64,000 nt of DNA from the NCBI GenBank assembly GCA_020073525.1, contig JAIQFA010000010.1:1-64000 (forward strand). The letters are read 5' to 3'. Positions 34,704 through 43,741 of the stretch are shown here, one piece after another; the stretch's first letter is position 1, and each line of letters begins with the position of its first letter. This stretch comes from Terriglobia bacterium (GTDB lineage Bacteria > Acidobacteriota > Terriglobia > Terriglobales > Acidobacteriaceae). The position numbers were made by a program, and so were the translations under genes. Below the pieces are notes generated by a model that did not search any database, was not told the origin of the DNA, and saw nothing but the letters and a program-made list of their open reading frames with translations.

Positions 34704-37100
34704 TTACTCAACGGTTACCTGGTAGTCTCGTCCTTCCCAGCGTGCAGCATTTTTCCAGAAGAACGTGAAAACGATCGTGCGGCCTACCGGAAGATTGTCC
34801 GTTGGCAGATCCAGGTGTTGCAGGTTCCAGCCACTTTCTTTGGAGCTGCTGTCGTGGGAAGTCTGCCACCCGTCGACGCTCCAGTGTACGAGCGCCGGTT
34901 CCATCACGAGAAGCCGCAGCTTCTTTCCACACGGCATGGTGCGTGGCTTGTTATTGAAGCGCCAATTGAAGCACTCCGCGGATTTCTTTCTTTTTAAGTA
35001 GCGTTCCACTGTCTGTGGTGGTTGGTCAAATATCCGTCCGTCGAGCAGCGACCGGCGCAGCTTGATGTATTCCGAGTGAGCCCAGACCAGCGGGCACGCC
35101 GAGCCCGACGCTTTTCCGGCGAAAAGCTCGCGCTCCGGAATGTCGGTTGCGTCCCATACCTGTTCTGGAATCAGGCGGCTCGTCCCGGTGGAATTTTCCA
35201 TCACTCCCAGCAAGGCCTCGGCGGAAGCGGTGCGACCCGCGGCGAGTTCGTAGTGGGCGCGCTCACCCGCCAGCAGCGGCCAGGGCCGGCCAACCCCTGT
35301 ACCATCGAACGGAGATCCATCTTCGTGCTCGCCATAGCCGTCGCAGTTGTAGCGGTACCAGCCCGGGCCTTGTGGAAGCTTCACGCGCAGCAGTTCGTCG
35401 ATGACCTTGATCGTATTCAGAATTCGCGGATCGTCGGACGCGCGCAGTCCGAACCGTACCAGAGCCAGAGCGTCGGGACTTACGATCTCGATCGCCGCCG
35501 CGTTCGCGCTCAAGGCTCGATTCTTGATGGGAACAAATCCTTGTAGGGGTGAAGCGGCCCCATCTCCGTCCGGAGGCGAGATTCGGATGTAGTAACCTTC
35601 GACTCCGACTTGGCGTGCGAGGTCGCTGTTGACCGCGTAGGTCCAGCGCTCGATGTTGTCGTTCCAGGTATCGGCCATCTGGCGCAGGAATTCCGCGGGC
35701 TGGGCCTGACCCATGGACTGCGCGAGATCGGCAGCCACCAGCAGAGCAGACACTTCTGCTGCCAGCGTGAATGGGGAATAGCCACCGTCTTCTTCCCAGC
35801 GGTCCTGCTGGGTAACGGGACCGTTAGCTACGATGAAAGCAGCCGCTTTGCGCACCATCGGCCACCAGCGTTCGCTTTCTCCGAAGCAGCGCGAAGATTC
35901 GCGGCGTAGCAGATCGACAAGCAGAATCGGAAAGGCGGTTTCGTCCATCTGCAGGCCGTTCCAGTAGGGACGCCCGTCCAACCACATGTTCTGCGCCCAG
36001 TGTCCGTCAGCTTCCTGCGTGGCCTCGAGATAATGCAACACTCGCAGGGCGTCGTCGTGGGCGCCTGCTGCCAGCAATCCACCAGCGCTCTCGACCAGAT
36101 CGCGCGGCCAGATCAGGTGATAGCCGCCCAGATCCTCATCGCCTTTGTTGAAGCCCCAGGGAATGGAGAGGCTGGCAATGATTCCGCCGAGGAAGTCCTT
36201 GGATTCATGAGTGCGAACAGCTGCCACGCTGGCCCGATACAAGTCTTTCTCTCGCGGCTTCTCGTCGAGCTTCTTGAGCGTCTGCTGCCAGTTCCGCCAG
36301 TGAAAGACGTAGTCCTTGCGGGTGGTCTCGTAGGCAGTCAGCAGGGAAGAGAGGGCCTGCTGACCGGCCTCGGCCCAGATTGCGCCAAATCCGAGGGCGA
36401 GGATGAACTCGCCGCTGCAGGCGGCCAGGTCAATTTCAGCGGTCAGCGCGATATTCCCGTTCTCGGCGCGGTCGTACTCCGACGTCATCTGGAAATGTTG
36501 CGAAAGATCCTGCCAGCCGTCCGACACACCTGCAAATCCGACAGAACGTTTGAGCCACGGCGCGGAACAGGCGAGGGCGAGGGCGCAGGAATCACGCTGG
36601 GCAAACAGCATCGGGTGCCCTTTGTACTGGTCCACCCAGCCGGTATTGCCGTATCCCATATTCGCCAGGTGAGACGCCAACAGTCCATAGAGGCGGTAGT
36701 CGCCGAGCTTTCCCTGAAGGGGCACAAAGCGAATTTTCTGTAACACGACGTTTCGCCACGGATCGGTCAGCACTTCCTTCTCGATCCGGTACCGGCCTTG
36801 CATGTCGGTATTGGTTAGTTCATAGGCTGGCACTCCTGGTTCGATCGGAAGGTTGCGGAAGGTACAATGGCGTTTCTCTTCGGAGAAGAAGCCGCGGCCG
36901 TCGGTGACAATCAGGCCGAAGTCGCGGGTGCAGGCTTGATCGACCCGAGGAAAGTAGATTTCGTTGAGAATGCCATGACTGAGCGTGAACCAAACCCGGC
37001 TGTGGAGGTTCAGGGCGGTGCCAGCGCCGGTCTTGGCGCTCGAAGTCCAGCGGGGTGCGATGCCGGGCCAGCCCGGCGCATAACGAAGGTCAGAGTTCAA
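34704..37100 (-). CDS. GH15 glucoamylase / glucodextranase-like enzyme
   Basis: The 798-residue protein has an N-terminal super-beta-sandwich (about 1-270, starting PGWPGIAPRWTSSAKTGAGT) and the GH15 alpha/alpha barrel. The barrel has LGGYHLIWPRDLVESAGGLL, GLQMDETAFPILLVDLL and WARSEYIKL-like endings (VWAHSEYIKLRRSLLDG). Glu residues of the GH15 active site fall in these blocks. A C-terminal beta domain carries WSVDGWQTSHDS. It releases glucose from alpha-1,4 or alpha-1,6 glucans. No export signal is obvious, so it may work on intracellular glycogen-like glucan. Confidence 0.9.
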   Translation of the reverse strand: MNSDLRYAPGWPGIAPRWTSSAKTGAGTALNLHSRVWFTLSHGILNEIYFPRVDQACTRDFGLIVTDGRGFFSEEKRHCTFRNLPIEPGVPAYELTNTDMQGRYRIEKEVLTDPWRNVVLQKIRFVPLQGKLGDYRLYGLLASHLANMGYGNTGWVDQYKGHPMLFAQRDSCALALACSAPWLKRSVGFAGVSDGWQDLSQHFQMTSEYDRAENGNIALTAEIDLAACSGEFILALGFGAIWAEAGQQALSSLLTAYETTRKDYVFHWRNWQQTLKKLDEKPREKDLYRASVAAVRTHESKDFLGGIIASLSIPWGFNKGDEDLGGYHLIWPRDLVESAGGLLAAGAHDDALRVLHYLEATQEADGHWAQNMWLDGRPYWNGLQMDETAFPILLVDLLRRESSRCFGESERWWPMVRKAAAFIVANGPVTQQDRWEEDGGYSPFTLAAEVSALLVAADLAQSMGQAQPAEFLRQMADTWNDNIERWTYAVNSDLARQVGVEGYYIRISPPDGDGAASPLQGFVPIKNRALSANAAAIEIVSPDALALVRFGLRASDDPRILNTIKVIDELLRVKLPQGPGWYRYNCDGYGEHEDGSPFDGTGVGRPWPLLAGERAHYELAAGRTASAEALLGVMENSTGTSRLIPEQVWDATDIPERELFAGKASGSACPLVWAHSEYIKLRRSLLDGRIFDQPPQTVERYLKRKKSAECFNWRFNNKPRTMPCGKKLRLLVMEPALVHWSVDGWQTSHDSSSKESGWNLQHLDLPTDNLPVGRTIVFTFFWKNAARWEGRDYQVTVE

Positions 37101-37178
37101 AAGAAGTCGTCCTCACCGTCAAGCAGTTTGCCAGAAGATGCGAATCTATGCTCAAAGTTTCACCGAATGGGAGGAAAC

Positions 37179-38060
37179 GTGCATCTAACTCGAAGTATGT
37201 CAGGCCGCTCAAACGTACGCTTTCAGGTTGCGATCTTTGTGGCCAGCGCGCTCGCATTGCTACTGATGGTTCCGCGCGCCCTTGTCGGCCTACCCTCGGC
37301 GGGGCTTGACCGCGGGTTCGGACGGCTTTACGACCTGGATTTTACCGGAGCGCAGAAGGAATTCGAGTCGTGGGAGAAGGTGAATCCCGAGAATCCCATG
37401 GGTCCAGTGAGCGAAGCGGCTGGCATCCTGTTTTCTGAATTTGATCGGTTGGGGGTGCTGGAAGCACAGTTTTACGAAGACGATTCGGTGTTCGCCGCCA
37501 GGAAAAAATACGATGCTGATCCGCTGAAGCGGGTGCTGTTTGAGCAGCAGCTCGACCGCGCGGAAAACCTGGCAAAAGCGAGGTTAAGCCGGGACGCTCA
37601 CGATCGCGATGCGCTTCTGGCGATGACGCTCAGCAATGGGTTGCACTCCGACTATGCTGCGCTCATCGAGAAACGCAACATGGCATCATTGCACTACACA
37701 AAGGAAGCAACAGGCTGGTCGCAACAACTGATCGCGGTCGATCCCACCTGCTACGACGCTCATCTGGCGAGCGGCGTCAGCCGTTACATTGTCGGATCGA
37801 TGGCCGCACCGGTGCGATGGGTGTTGCGGCTGGGAGGCGTCTCGGGCGACAAGGCTGCGGGAATTGCCGAATTAAAGTTGACGGCGGAGCAAGGCCATCT
37901 ACTCGCCCCGTTTGCGCGGATCCTGTTGTCGATCGCCTATGTGCGCGAGAAGGATTTGCCGCGCGCCCGAGAGATCCTAATGGCCCTGCAAAAGGAATAT
38001 CCAAACAACACGCTTTTCGGCCGCGAATTGTCGCGAATTGACCAACGCGCGAGCCGCTAA
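37179..38060 (+). CDS. TPR-like secreted or membrane-anchored protein
   Basis: The GTG at 37179 is the best start because GGGAGG lies 4 bases before it; ATG 37167 and ATG 37197 are alternatives. The 293-residue protein has a hydrophobic N-terminal segment (RFQVAIFVASALALLLMVPRA) followed by helical repeats such as ARTKYD-type DRAENLAKARLSRD, consistent with tetratricopeptide-like architecture. A longer in-frame extension upstream would overlap glucoamylase antisense and is not used. Function unknown. It lies upstream of pstS, separated by a small hairpin. Confidence 0.6.
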   Translation: MHLTRSMSGRSNVRFQVAIFVASALALLLMVPRALVGLPSAGLDRGFGRLYDLDFTGAQKEFESWEKVNPENPMGPVSEAAGILFSEFDRLGVLEAQFYEDDSVFAARKKYDADPLKRVLFEQQLDRAENLAKARLSRDAHDRDALLAMTLSNGLHSDYAALIEKRNMASLHYTKEATGWSQQLIAVDPTCYDAHLASGVSRYIVGSMAAPVRWVLRLGGVSGDKAAGIAELKLTAEQGHLLAPFARILLSIAYVREKDLPRAREILMALQKEYPNNTLFGRELSRIDQRASR

Positions 38061-38080
38061 GTACTTGGAAACCCAAGTAC
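38061..38080 (+). other. Stem-loop at the end of the TPR-like gene
   Basis: Perfect 8-bp inverted repeat gtacttgg-aaac-ccaagtac right after the stop codon, without a T-run. It may be a weak terminator or part of a leader. Confidence 0.5.
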
Positions 38081-38081
38081 G

Positions 38082-38119
38082 TTCATGAGAAATTCACCGC
38101 GTTGTAACCTCCCTTTAAT
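38082..38119 (+). promoter_or_regulatory. Candidate PHO box upstream of pstS
   Basis: Four 5-base elements repeat exactly every 11 bp: TTCAT at 38082, TTCAC at 38093, GTAAC at 38104 and TTAAT at 38115. PhoB-type response regulators bind direct repeats with this 11-bp period ahead of pst genes. A -10-like CATAAA is at 38128-38133. A similar TTAAT/GTAAC pair with the same spacing lies before pstC. The regulator genes phoB/phoR are not in the window, so this is inference. Confidence 0.45.
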
Positions 38120-38176
38120 ACTTCGCCCATAAAACAAACTTGCATACCTAAATCAAGCATGAGGAGGACTCGTCTA

Positions 38177-39196
38177 GTGATACGCCTGAAACATCGCATC
38201 TCGCTGCTGCTGTTGGCAGGTCTCGCATTGGTGCTGCCGGTTATGGGGCAGACCACGTTGAATGGAGCGGGCGCCACCTTCCCGTATCCCATCTATTCCA
38301 AGTGGTTCAGCGAATACAACAAGCTGCACCCGGAGGTGCAGATCAACTACCAGTCGATCGGTAGCGGGGGCGGCATCAACCAACTGAAAGCAGGCACCGT
38401 GGATTTCGGCGCCAGTGATATGCCTCTCAAGGACGATAAGGTAAAAGAAATACCCGTGCCCTTCGTGCAACTGCCGACCGTGCTTGGCTCCGTGGTGCCC
38501 TCGTATAACATCAGCGGGGTCACGGCTGAATTGAAGTTCACCCCGCAGGTGCTCGCAGGGATCTATCTTGGCAAGATCTCCAAGTGGAACGACCCGGCCA
38601 TCGCAAAAGCCAATCCCGGGGTCAAGCTTCCCGACACGGGAATCGTGGTGATCCATCGGTCGGACGGTAGCGGTACCACGTTCGTGTGGACCGATTACCT
38701 TTCCAAGGTGAGCCCCGACTGGAAGTCGAGCGTTGGCAGCAACACTTCCGTCAGTTGGCCGATTGGTCTCGGTGGCAAGGGCAATGAAGGAGTGACGGGC
38801 ATGGTCCGCCAGACGGACGGATCAATCGGCTATGTGGAGCTTATCTACGCTCTGCAAAACAAAGTTCCGTTTGGTGTTGTGCAGAACGCCGCGGGGAACT
38901 TCGTCAAGGCGAGCCTGGAATCTACCACTGCGGCTGCCTCGGCGGCCAAGTTCACCCCGGGCGATTTCCGCATCTCCATCACCAATGCTCCCGGCAAGGA
39001 CGCCTACCCCATCGCCAGTTTCACCTATTTGCTGGTTCCAACGCATTGGAAGGATGCGGGCAAGGGAAAGATCATGGCGGATTTTCTCCGCTGGATGCTC
39101 AGAGACGGCCAGCAAATGGTCGAGAACCTGAACTACGCCAAACTGCCCCAGGGCCTGGTTGAGATGGAGCAGGCGACGGTTCAAAAGATCCAGTAA
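38177..39196 (+). CDS. pstS: Phosphate ABC transporter substrate-binding protein PstS
   Basis: Periplasmic phosphate-binding protein of the Pst uptake system. From GTG 38177 it has 339 residues. It has a signal peptide (RISLLLLAGLALVLPVMG) and a mature start near TTLNGAGATFPYPIYSKWF, which is the canonical PstS N terminus. Ligand-binding pieces include SIGSGGGINQLKAG, HRSDGSGTTFVWTDYL and GGKGNEGVTGMVRQ. AGGAGG at 38162-38167 is 9 bases before this GTG; ATG 38159 would put that site inside the gene, so GTG is preferred. It is split from pstCAB by about 7 kb of polyphosphate genes. Confidence 0.95.
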   Translation: MIRLKHRISLLLLAGLALVLPVMGQTTLNGAGATFPYPIYSKWFSEYNKLHPEVQINYQSIGSGGGINQLKAGTVDFGASDMPLKDDKVKEIPVPFVQLPTVLGSVVPSYNISGVTAELKFTPQVLAGIYLGKISKWNDPAIAKANPGVKLPDTGIVVIHRSDGSGTTFVWTDYLSKVSPDWKSSVGSNTSVSWPIGLGGKGNEGVTGMVRQTDGSIGYVELIYALQNKVPFGVVQNAAGNFVKASLESTTAAASAAKFTPGDFRISITNAPGKDAYPIASFTYLLVPTHWKDAGKGKIMADFLRWMLRDGQQMVENLNYAKLPQGLVEMEQATVQKIQ

Positions 39197-39242
39197 CGGT
39201 GAAGCAGGTCCACTAAAGCACCGGAACGGGGCCGTCGTAATT

Positions 39243-39309
39243 TGTCTCCCCGGGGACAAGTGTGCACGAAGCGAAGGAAAAGCTTTGCGCACGCCTGTCC
39301 CCGGGGACA
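39243..39309. repeat. Imperfect inverted repeat with ccccgggg cores
   Basis: Left part tgtctccccggggacaagtg (ending tgcacgaagc) and right part gctttgcgcacgcctgtccc (ending cggggaca) are near-reverse complements. It lies between pstS and the porin and could form a long hairpin. No T-run is seen. Confidence 0.6.
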
Positions 39310-39480
39310 TCCCTCTCGCAGGCCCTAATCGCTAAAAATCCCCGTTTTCCGGCTAGTTCTCGCGCGAAGAGAACTGGCAGCGGAATTGCTCACCAATCTC
39401 CAGTTAGTCTAGTATGGTTATAGGGATTGTGGTATGTATATCCCGACAGCCACAGATTTTGGCTACCAGGAGAGAGAGAA

Positions 39481-41301
39481 ATGAAAGCGGGTATCAAACT
39501 AACCATCGTTCTGCTGTTGGCGGCGTCGGTGCTGCTGCAGGCGCAAACGGCTCCGCCAAAGAAGAAGGGAAGCAAGGCCGTGAATCCGGACGTGCAAGCT
39601 TTGAAAGATGCGGTGGCGGCGCAACAGGAACAGATTATCGCCCTTTCGCAACAACTGCAGCAAACGAACCAGCAATTGCAGCAGACCAACCAGCAGTTCC
39701 AGCAAACTCAGCAGCAACTGCAACAAGCGCAGCAGGCTGCCGCGGACGACGCCCAACAGAAAGCGAACGAAGTTGCCGCCGCATCGGCCCCGAAGGATTC
39801 CGTCGACAAGCTCAATTCGGAATATGCCGATGTGCGAACCGCACTGACCAGTCATGCGCTTACCGAGCAGGAGCAGCAGAAGCGTTTCTCCGGCCTCGAG
39901 GACGCTCTCGGCCGCTTCCGCTGGACGGGTGACGTACGGGTGCGCGGTGAGAGCTACTTCCAGAAGTACAGCGGATGCGCACTCTGCAACGACCGCTCGC
40001 GCGCCCGCATCCGGGTTCGCTTTGGCTTTGAAGGCAAGTTGAATGATGATTTCATCGCGGGCGTTGCGCTGGCTTCAGGAACGCTGGGTGATCCCACCAC
40101 GACCAACGAAAGCCTGACCAACAACTTTGACCGCAAGACGATTGCATTGGATCGCGGCTACATCACCTATAACCCAATCGCGGCCAGGTGGTTCTCGGCG
40201 ACGGCCGGCAAGTTTGCTTTTACCTGGGCCCGCACGTCTGTCACCTTTGATCCCGATATCAACCCCGAGGGCTTCGTGGAAAAGTTCAACCACGATTTCG
40301 AGAGCGTACCTTTGGTAAAGAACGTCAATGTGCAATTCATGCAGTTGCTCTACAACGAAGTCGCGGGTACCAGTTCCAGGTCTCTGGGATTGTTCGGTGC
40401 CGGCCATGATTCGTTTGCGGTGGGCGGGCAGATCGGCGGACGCCTGCAGCCTTTGAGTTTCTGGACGTTGTCGCCGTCGTTTACCCTCTTGAATTTCCAC
40501 GGCGCAGATGCGCTCCTCAATTCAAGCGCGTTTGCGACGGCAGCCACCAGCGTTGCTGGCACGGTCACCATCAGCGGGACGACCTATCCGGTCACCGTTG
40601 TAGGAGGAGGCGAAGGCCCGGGTTGCGCCACCATTAAGGGCGGCTCGAACTCCGCGCAAGCGCCTAGCACAACGCTAGTGGGCGGATGCCCGTTCGCTGC
40701 CAACGGCATGACCAACTCCACCTACATTGATGCGAACGGCAACGCGCATTTCCTCTCCAGCTTCCTTTATGCCGACCTGATCCTGAACAACCAGTTCAGG
40801 ACGGGGAACCCTCGTCTGCCGATCAACTTGTTGCTGGAATACGAAAATAATCTGAACGCTGCCAGCCATCCGTACGACTACACGGCCACCGGCTTGCAGT
40901 CCTCGTCCACGCCGAATACGTCTCTCGGCAAGCAATCGCACGCTTACCTGGCTGACATCAGCGTCGGCCAGCAAAGGAAGAAGGGCGACATCCAGATTGG
41001 ATATGCGTTCCTGCGCGACGAGCAGGACGCGACGATTGCGTCCTGGGGTGAAAGCGATCAGCGGGCGCCGACGAACGTGCTGCAGCATCGCATCTACGCT
41101 CTGTGGCGCGTTGCTCCAAACACCACCGCGTCGTTCACCTGGTGGCACGGCCGCACCTTGGACCCGTACCTCGAGAACGCGGTTCTGGCTCCGGGAATGA
41201 AAGTTTCGACCACTCCTGGAACGGGCGTGCTGGTGCCAGGTTCCGGCGCGCAGGAACCTTGGCTCAATCGTTTTCAGTTCGACTTGATCTACACCTTCTA
41301 G
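39481..41301 (+). CDS. Outer-membrane porin with Gln-rich coiled-coil N terminus (putative phosphate porin)
   Basis: The 606-residue protein has a signal peptide (IKLTIVLLLAASVLLQA), a Gln-rich heptad segment (about 48-95, with QQLQQTNQQLQQTNQQ) and a C-terminal beta-barrel of short strands ending RFQFDLIYTF with a terminal Phe. It matches the putative porin (Porin_5-like) pattern, where the coiled coil can act as a periplasmic spacer or peptidoglycan contact. A GGAGAGAG site precedes ATG 39481. Its place between pstS and ppk1 suggests phosphate or polyphosphate uptake; this is inference. A strong terminator follows. Confidence 0.82.
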   Translation: MKAGIKLTIVLLLAASVLLQAQTAPPKKKGSKAVNPDVQALKDAVAAQQEQIIALSQQLQQTNQQLQQTNQQFQQTQQQLQQAQQAAADDAQQKANEVAAASAPKDSVDKLNSEYADVRTALTSHALTEQEQQKRFSGLEDALGRFRWTGDVRVRGESYFQKYSGCALCNDRSRARIRVRFGFEGKLNDDFIAGVALASGTLGDPTTTNESLTNNFDRKTIALDRGYITYNPIAARWFSATAGKFAFTWARTSVTFDPDINPEGFVEKFNHDFESVPLVKNVNVQFMQLLYNEVAGTSSRSLGLFGAGHDSFAVGGQIGGRLQPLSFWTLSPSFTLLNFHGADALLNSSAFATAATSVAGTVTISGTTYPVTVVGGGEGPGCATIKGGSNSAQAPSTTLVGGCPFAANGMTNSTYIDANGNAHFLSSFLYADLILNNQFRTGNPRLPINLLLEYENNLNAASHPYDYTATGLQSSSTPNTSLGKQSHAYLADISVGQQRKKGDIQIGYAFLRDEQDATIASWGESDQRAPTNVLQHRIYALWRVAPNTTASFTWWHGRTLDPYLENAVLAPGMKVSTTPGTGVLVPGSGAQEPWLNRFQFDLIYTF

Positions 41302-41336
41302 TCGCACTCCAGTGCGATTTGGGGTCTCAATCGCAG

Positions 41337-41366
41337 GGCGCCGGTGGTAAAGTGGCGCCTTTTTTG
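41337..41366 (+). terminator. Rho-independent terminator after the porin gene
   Basis: ggcgcc-ggtggtaaagt-ggcgcc stem-loop followed by tttttt (41360-41365). Another short palindrome with a T-run, cgccggcgtttttt, lies at about 41405-41418. Confidence 0.8.
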
Positions 41367-41458
41367 ATAGCTCTTGAGCTCTCGAGCCACGACCCGCCAG
41401 CAAACGCCGGCGTTTTTTGCTCGAAACCGGCAACCCCGTAGCTAGCAGCTCAACTTGG

Positions 41459-41464
41459 TATACT
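41459..41464 (+). promoter_or_regulatory. Candidate -10 element for ppk1
   Basis: TATACT at 41459-41464 is a good -10 hexamer about 97 bases before the ppk1 start and downstream of the porin terminator. No clear -35 is visible, so it is tentative. Confidence 0.35.
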
Positions 41465-41560
41465 ATGTCGAGTCGGATGCCTTACAGGGTCTTGATTGCG
41501 CTGTTGTTGTTCCTGAGTTCCTCCTCCGAATAGCAATAGAGGAAGTACCTTTTTACCGAT

Positions 41561-43732
41561 ATGGTCCGAGCAACACCGAGCAGTCGCGCCCCTCTCCTGA
41601 ACCGCGAAGCCTCGTGGCTGAAATTCAACTGGCGGGTGCTGGAAGAAGCCGGGGATCTCCGCAATCCCGTGCTCGAACGCGTGAAGTTTCTGGCCATCTC
41701 CGCCAGCAATCTGGACGAATTCTTCGAAGTGCGGGTCGGCGGCCTGTTGCAGCAACTAGAAGACGGCCACAACTCCATGACTTCCGACGGCCTCACCATG
41801 GTGGAGGAGCGGGATTTGATCAAGGAGGCGACCCACGAGTTCGTCGAAGAACAATATTCCTGCTGGAACGAGCGTTTGCGGCCGGAGCTGGCGGAGCAGG
41901 GAATTCGCGTTCTCGGCATCGACGAACTGGATGAGGCAGCACTGGCGTTCGCGGAGGAGTACTGCGAACGCGAACTCGATCCATTGCTCACCCCGGTTAC
42001 AGTAGATCCGGCACATCCATTTCCTCGCGTGATCAACAAGGCGCTGTGCGTAGCGCTGTTGCTGCGCCGCCGCCGCCGTTCCTCGCTCACCTACACCGGA
42101 GTCGTAACCGTTCCGCGGGCGCTTCCGCGCCTGGTCCGTTTGCCATCCCAGGGAACGATCGATTTCATCTTTCTGGCCGACCTCGTCCTGCACCATGCCA
42201 CGCGGATGTACAAGGGCTACGACATCGTTTCGTCGGCGGCATTTCGCGTCACGCGCAACAGCAATCTGTACCTGCAGGAAGAAGAATCGCGCAATCTGCT
42301 GGAATCCGTGCGCACCGAACTCCATAATCGCCGCAAGGGCGACGCGGTGCGGATGGAAATCGATTCCGAGGCCGACCCGGAAATTATCGAGCGACTGGGC
42401 ACGGTGTTCGAATTGGACCGCTGGCAGATTTTTCCGGTCAACGGGCCGGTGAATCTTTCGCGGCTGTTCAACATTTACGACGAAGCCGCGCGGCCCGACC
42501 TGAAGTTTCACACTTACGTTCCGCGCGAATTGCGGCTAACCGCAAAGTCTCACGATCTGTTCGAAGAGCTGCGACGCCATGACGTTCTGTTGCACCATCC
42601 CTACGATTCCTACGATGCGGTTCTGTCCTTTATTCAGTCGGCCGCCGAAGACGAGCGCGTGCTCTCCATCAAGCAGACGCTTTACCGGACTGGCGAACAT
42701 TCGCTGATTGTTTCTTCGCTGATGGCCGCGGCGGCCCACAAGGAGGTCACCGCTGTCGTGGAACTGAAGGCGCGGTTCGACGAAGCGTCGAACATCCGCT
42801 GGGCGCGCGATCTGGAAGATGCCGGCGTGCAAGTCTTCCACGGGCTGGTGGGTCTGAAGACGCACTGCAAGCTTTCGCTGCTGGTGCGGCGCGATCCCGA
42901 TGGCGTAACCCGGCAGTATGCCCACCTCGGCACAGGAAATTACAACGCGACCACGGCGCGAATCTATACCGATCTCAGCCTGCTCACGGCGGACCCGGAA
43001 ATTACCAGTGCAGTGCACAATGTTTTCAGCTTTCTTACGGCCTATGCTGAACATCCCAACTACGATCCGATGCTAGTCGCGCCTCTGGATCTGGCCGAAA
43101 AGTGCATGAGCCTGATTGAGCGAGAAGCCGAGCATGCGCGGTTGGGGCGTCCGGCGCGAATGATTGTCAAAATCAACTCGCTGGTGGATAAAGATATTGT
43201 CCAAGCCCTGTACCGCGCTTCGCAGGCCGGAGTGGATATTGAGCTGCTGGTTCGCGGCATTTGCTCGTTGAGGCCGGGAATTCGCGGCCTCAGCGACCGC
43301 ATCCGCGTGCGCAGCATCGTCGGCCGTTTCCTCGAGCACAGCCGCATCTTTTACTTTGAGAATGGCGGCGAACCGGAAGTCTACCTGGGCAGCGCCGATT
43401 GGATGCCGCGCAACCTGCACGAGCGCGTGGAAGTCCTGTTTCCGCTCAAGAGCCCGCTACTGCGCGATCGCGTAGTGCATGAAATTCTGGGCGCCTACCT
43501 CGCGGACAATGTGAAAGCGAGGTTTCTGCAAAAGGACGGCCGCTACCTGCGTCCATGGCAATCGCCAAAAGGGCGCAGCAAGAGACCGCCTCGAGGCCCT
43601 GCTGCCTTCAGCGCCCAGGATTTTCTCATTGGTGTGGCGGAAGGCACCAGAAGTCCGGAAGAGATTCCCACATCCGTGCCGCGGCGCGCTTCTCGATCGT
43701 CGATCAGTCGCGCTTTGATTGGAAAGGAATAG
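41561..43732 (+). CDS. ppk1: Polyphosphate kinase 1
   Basis: Reversibly polymerises inorganic polyphosphate from ATP. The 723-residue protein has the PPK1 N-domain start LLNREASWLKFNWRVLEEA and SNLDEFFEVRVGGL. The catalytic PLD-like domains contain ARIYTDLSLLTADPE, LGTGNYNATTAR and VGLKTHCKLSLLVRRD with the first catalytic His. The second active-site block EHSRIFYFENGGEPEVYLGS, then ADWMPRNLHERVEVLFP, is near the C terminus. It is followed 9 bases later by a SixA-like gene and lies within the phosphate island. Confidence 0.96.
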   Translation: MVRATPSSRAPLLNREASWLKFNWRVLEEAGDLRNPVLERVKFLAISASNLDEFFEVRVGGLLQQLEDGHNSMTSDGLTMVEERDLIKEATHEFVEEQYSCWNERLRPELAEQGIRVLGIDELDEAALAFAEEYCERELDPLLTPVTVDPAHPFPRVINKALCVALLLRRRRRSSLTYTGVVTVPRALPRLVRLPSQGTIDFIFLADLVLHHATRMYKGYDIVSSAAFRVTRNSNLYLQEEESRNLLESVRTELHNRRKGDAVRMEIDSEADPEIIERLGTVFELDRWQIFPVNGPVNLSRLFNIYDEAARPDLKFHTYVPRELRLTAKSHDLFEELRRHDVLLHHPYDSYDAVLSFIQSAAEDERVLSIKQTLYRTGEHSLIVSSLMAAAAHKEVTAVVELKARFDEASNIRWARDLEDAGVQVFHGLVGLKTHCKLSLLVRRDPDGVTRQYAHLGTGNYNATTARIYTDLSLLTADPEITSAVHNVFSFLTAYAEHPNYDPMLVAPLDLAEKCMSLIEREAEHARLGRPARMIVKINSLVDKDIVQALYRASQAGVDIELLVRGICSLRPGIRGLSDRIRVRSIVGRFLEHSRIFYFENGGEPEVYLGSADWMPRNLHERVEVLFPLKSPLLRDRVVHEILGAYLADNVKARFLQKDGRYLRPWQSPKGRSKRPPRGPAAFSAQDFLIGVAEGTRSPEEIPTSVPRRASRSSISRALIGKE

Positions 43733-43741
43733 TCACTCCAA

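Noticed and set aside
36867-37178. Upstream extension of the TPR-like gene
   Set aside because: It lies antisense to glucoamylase; GTG 37179 has a better ribosome site.
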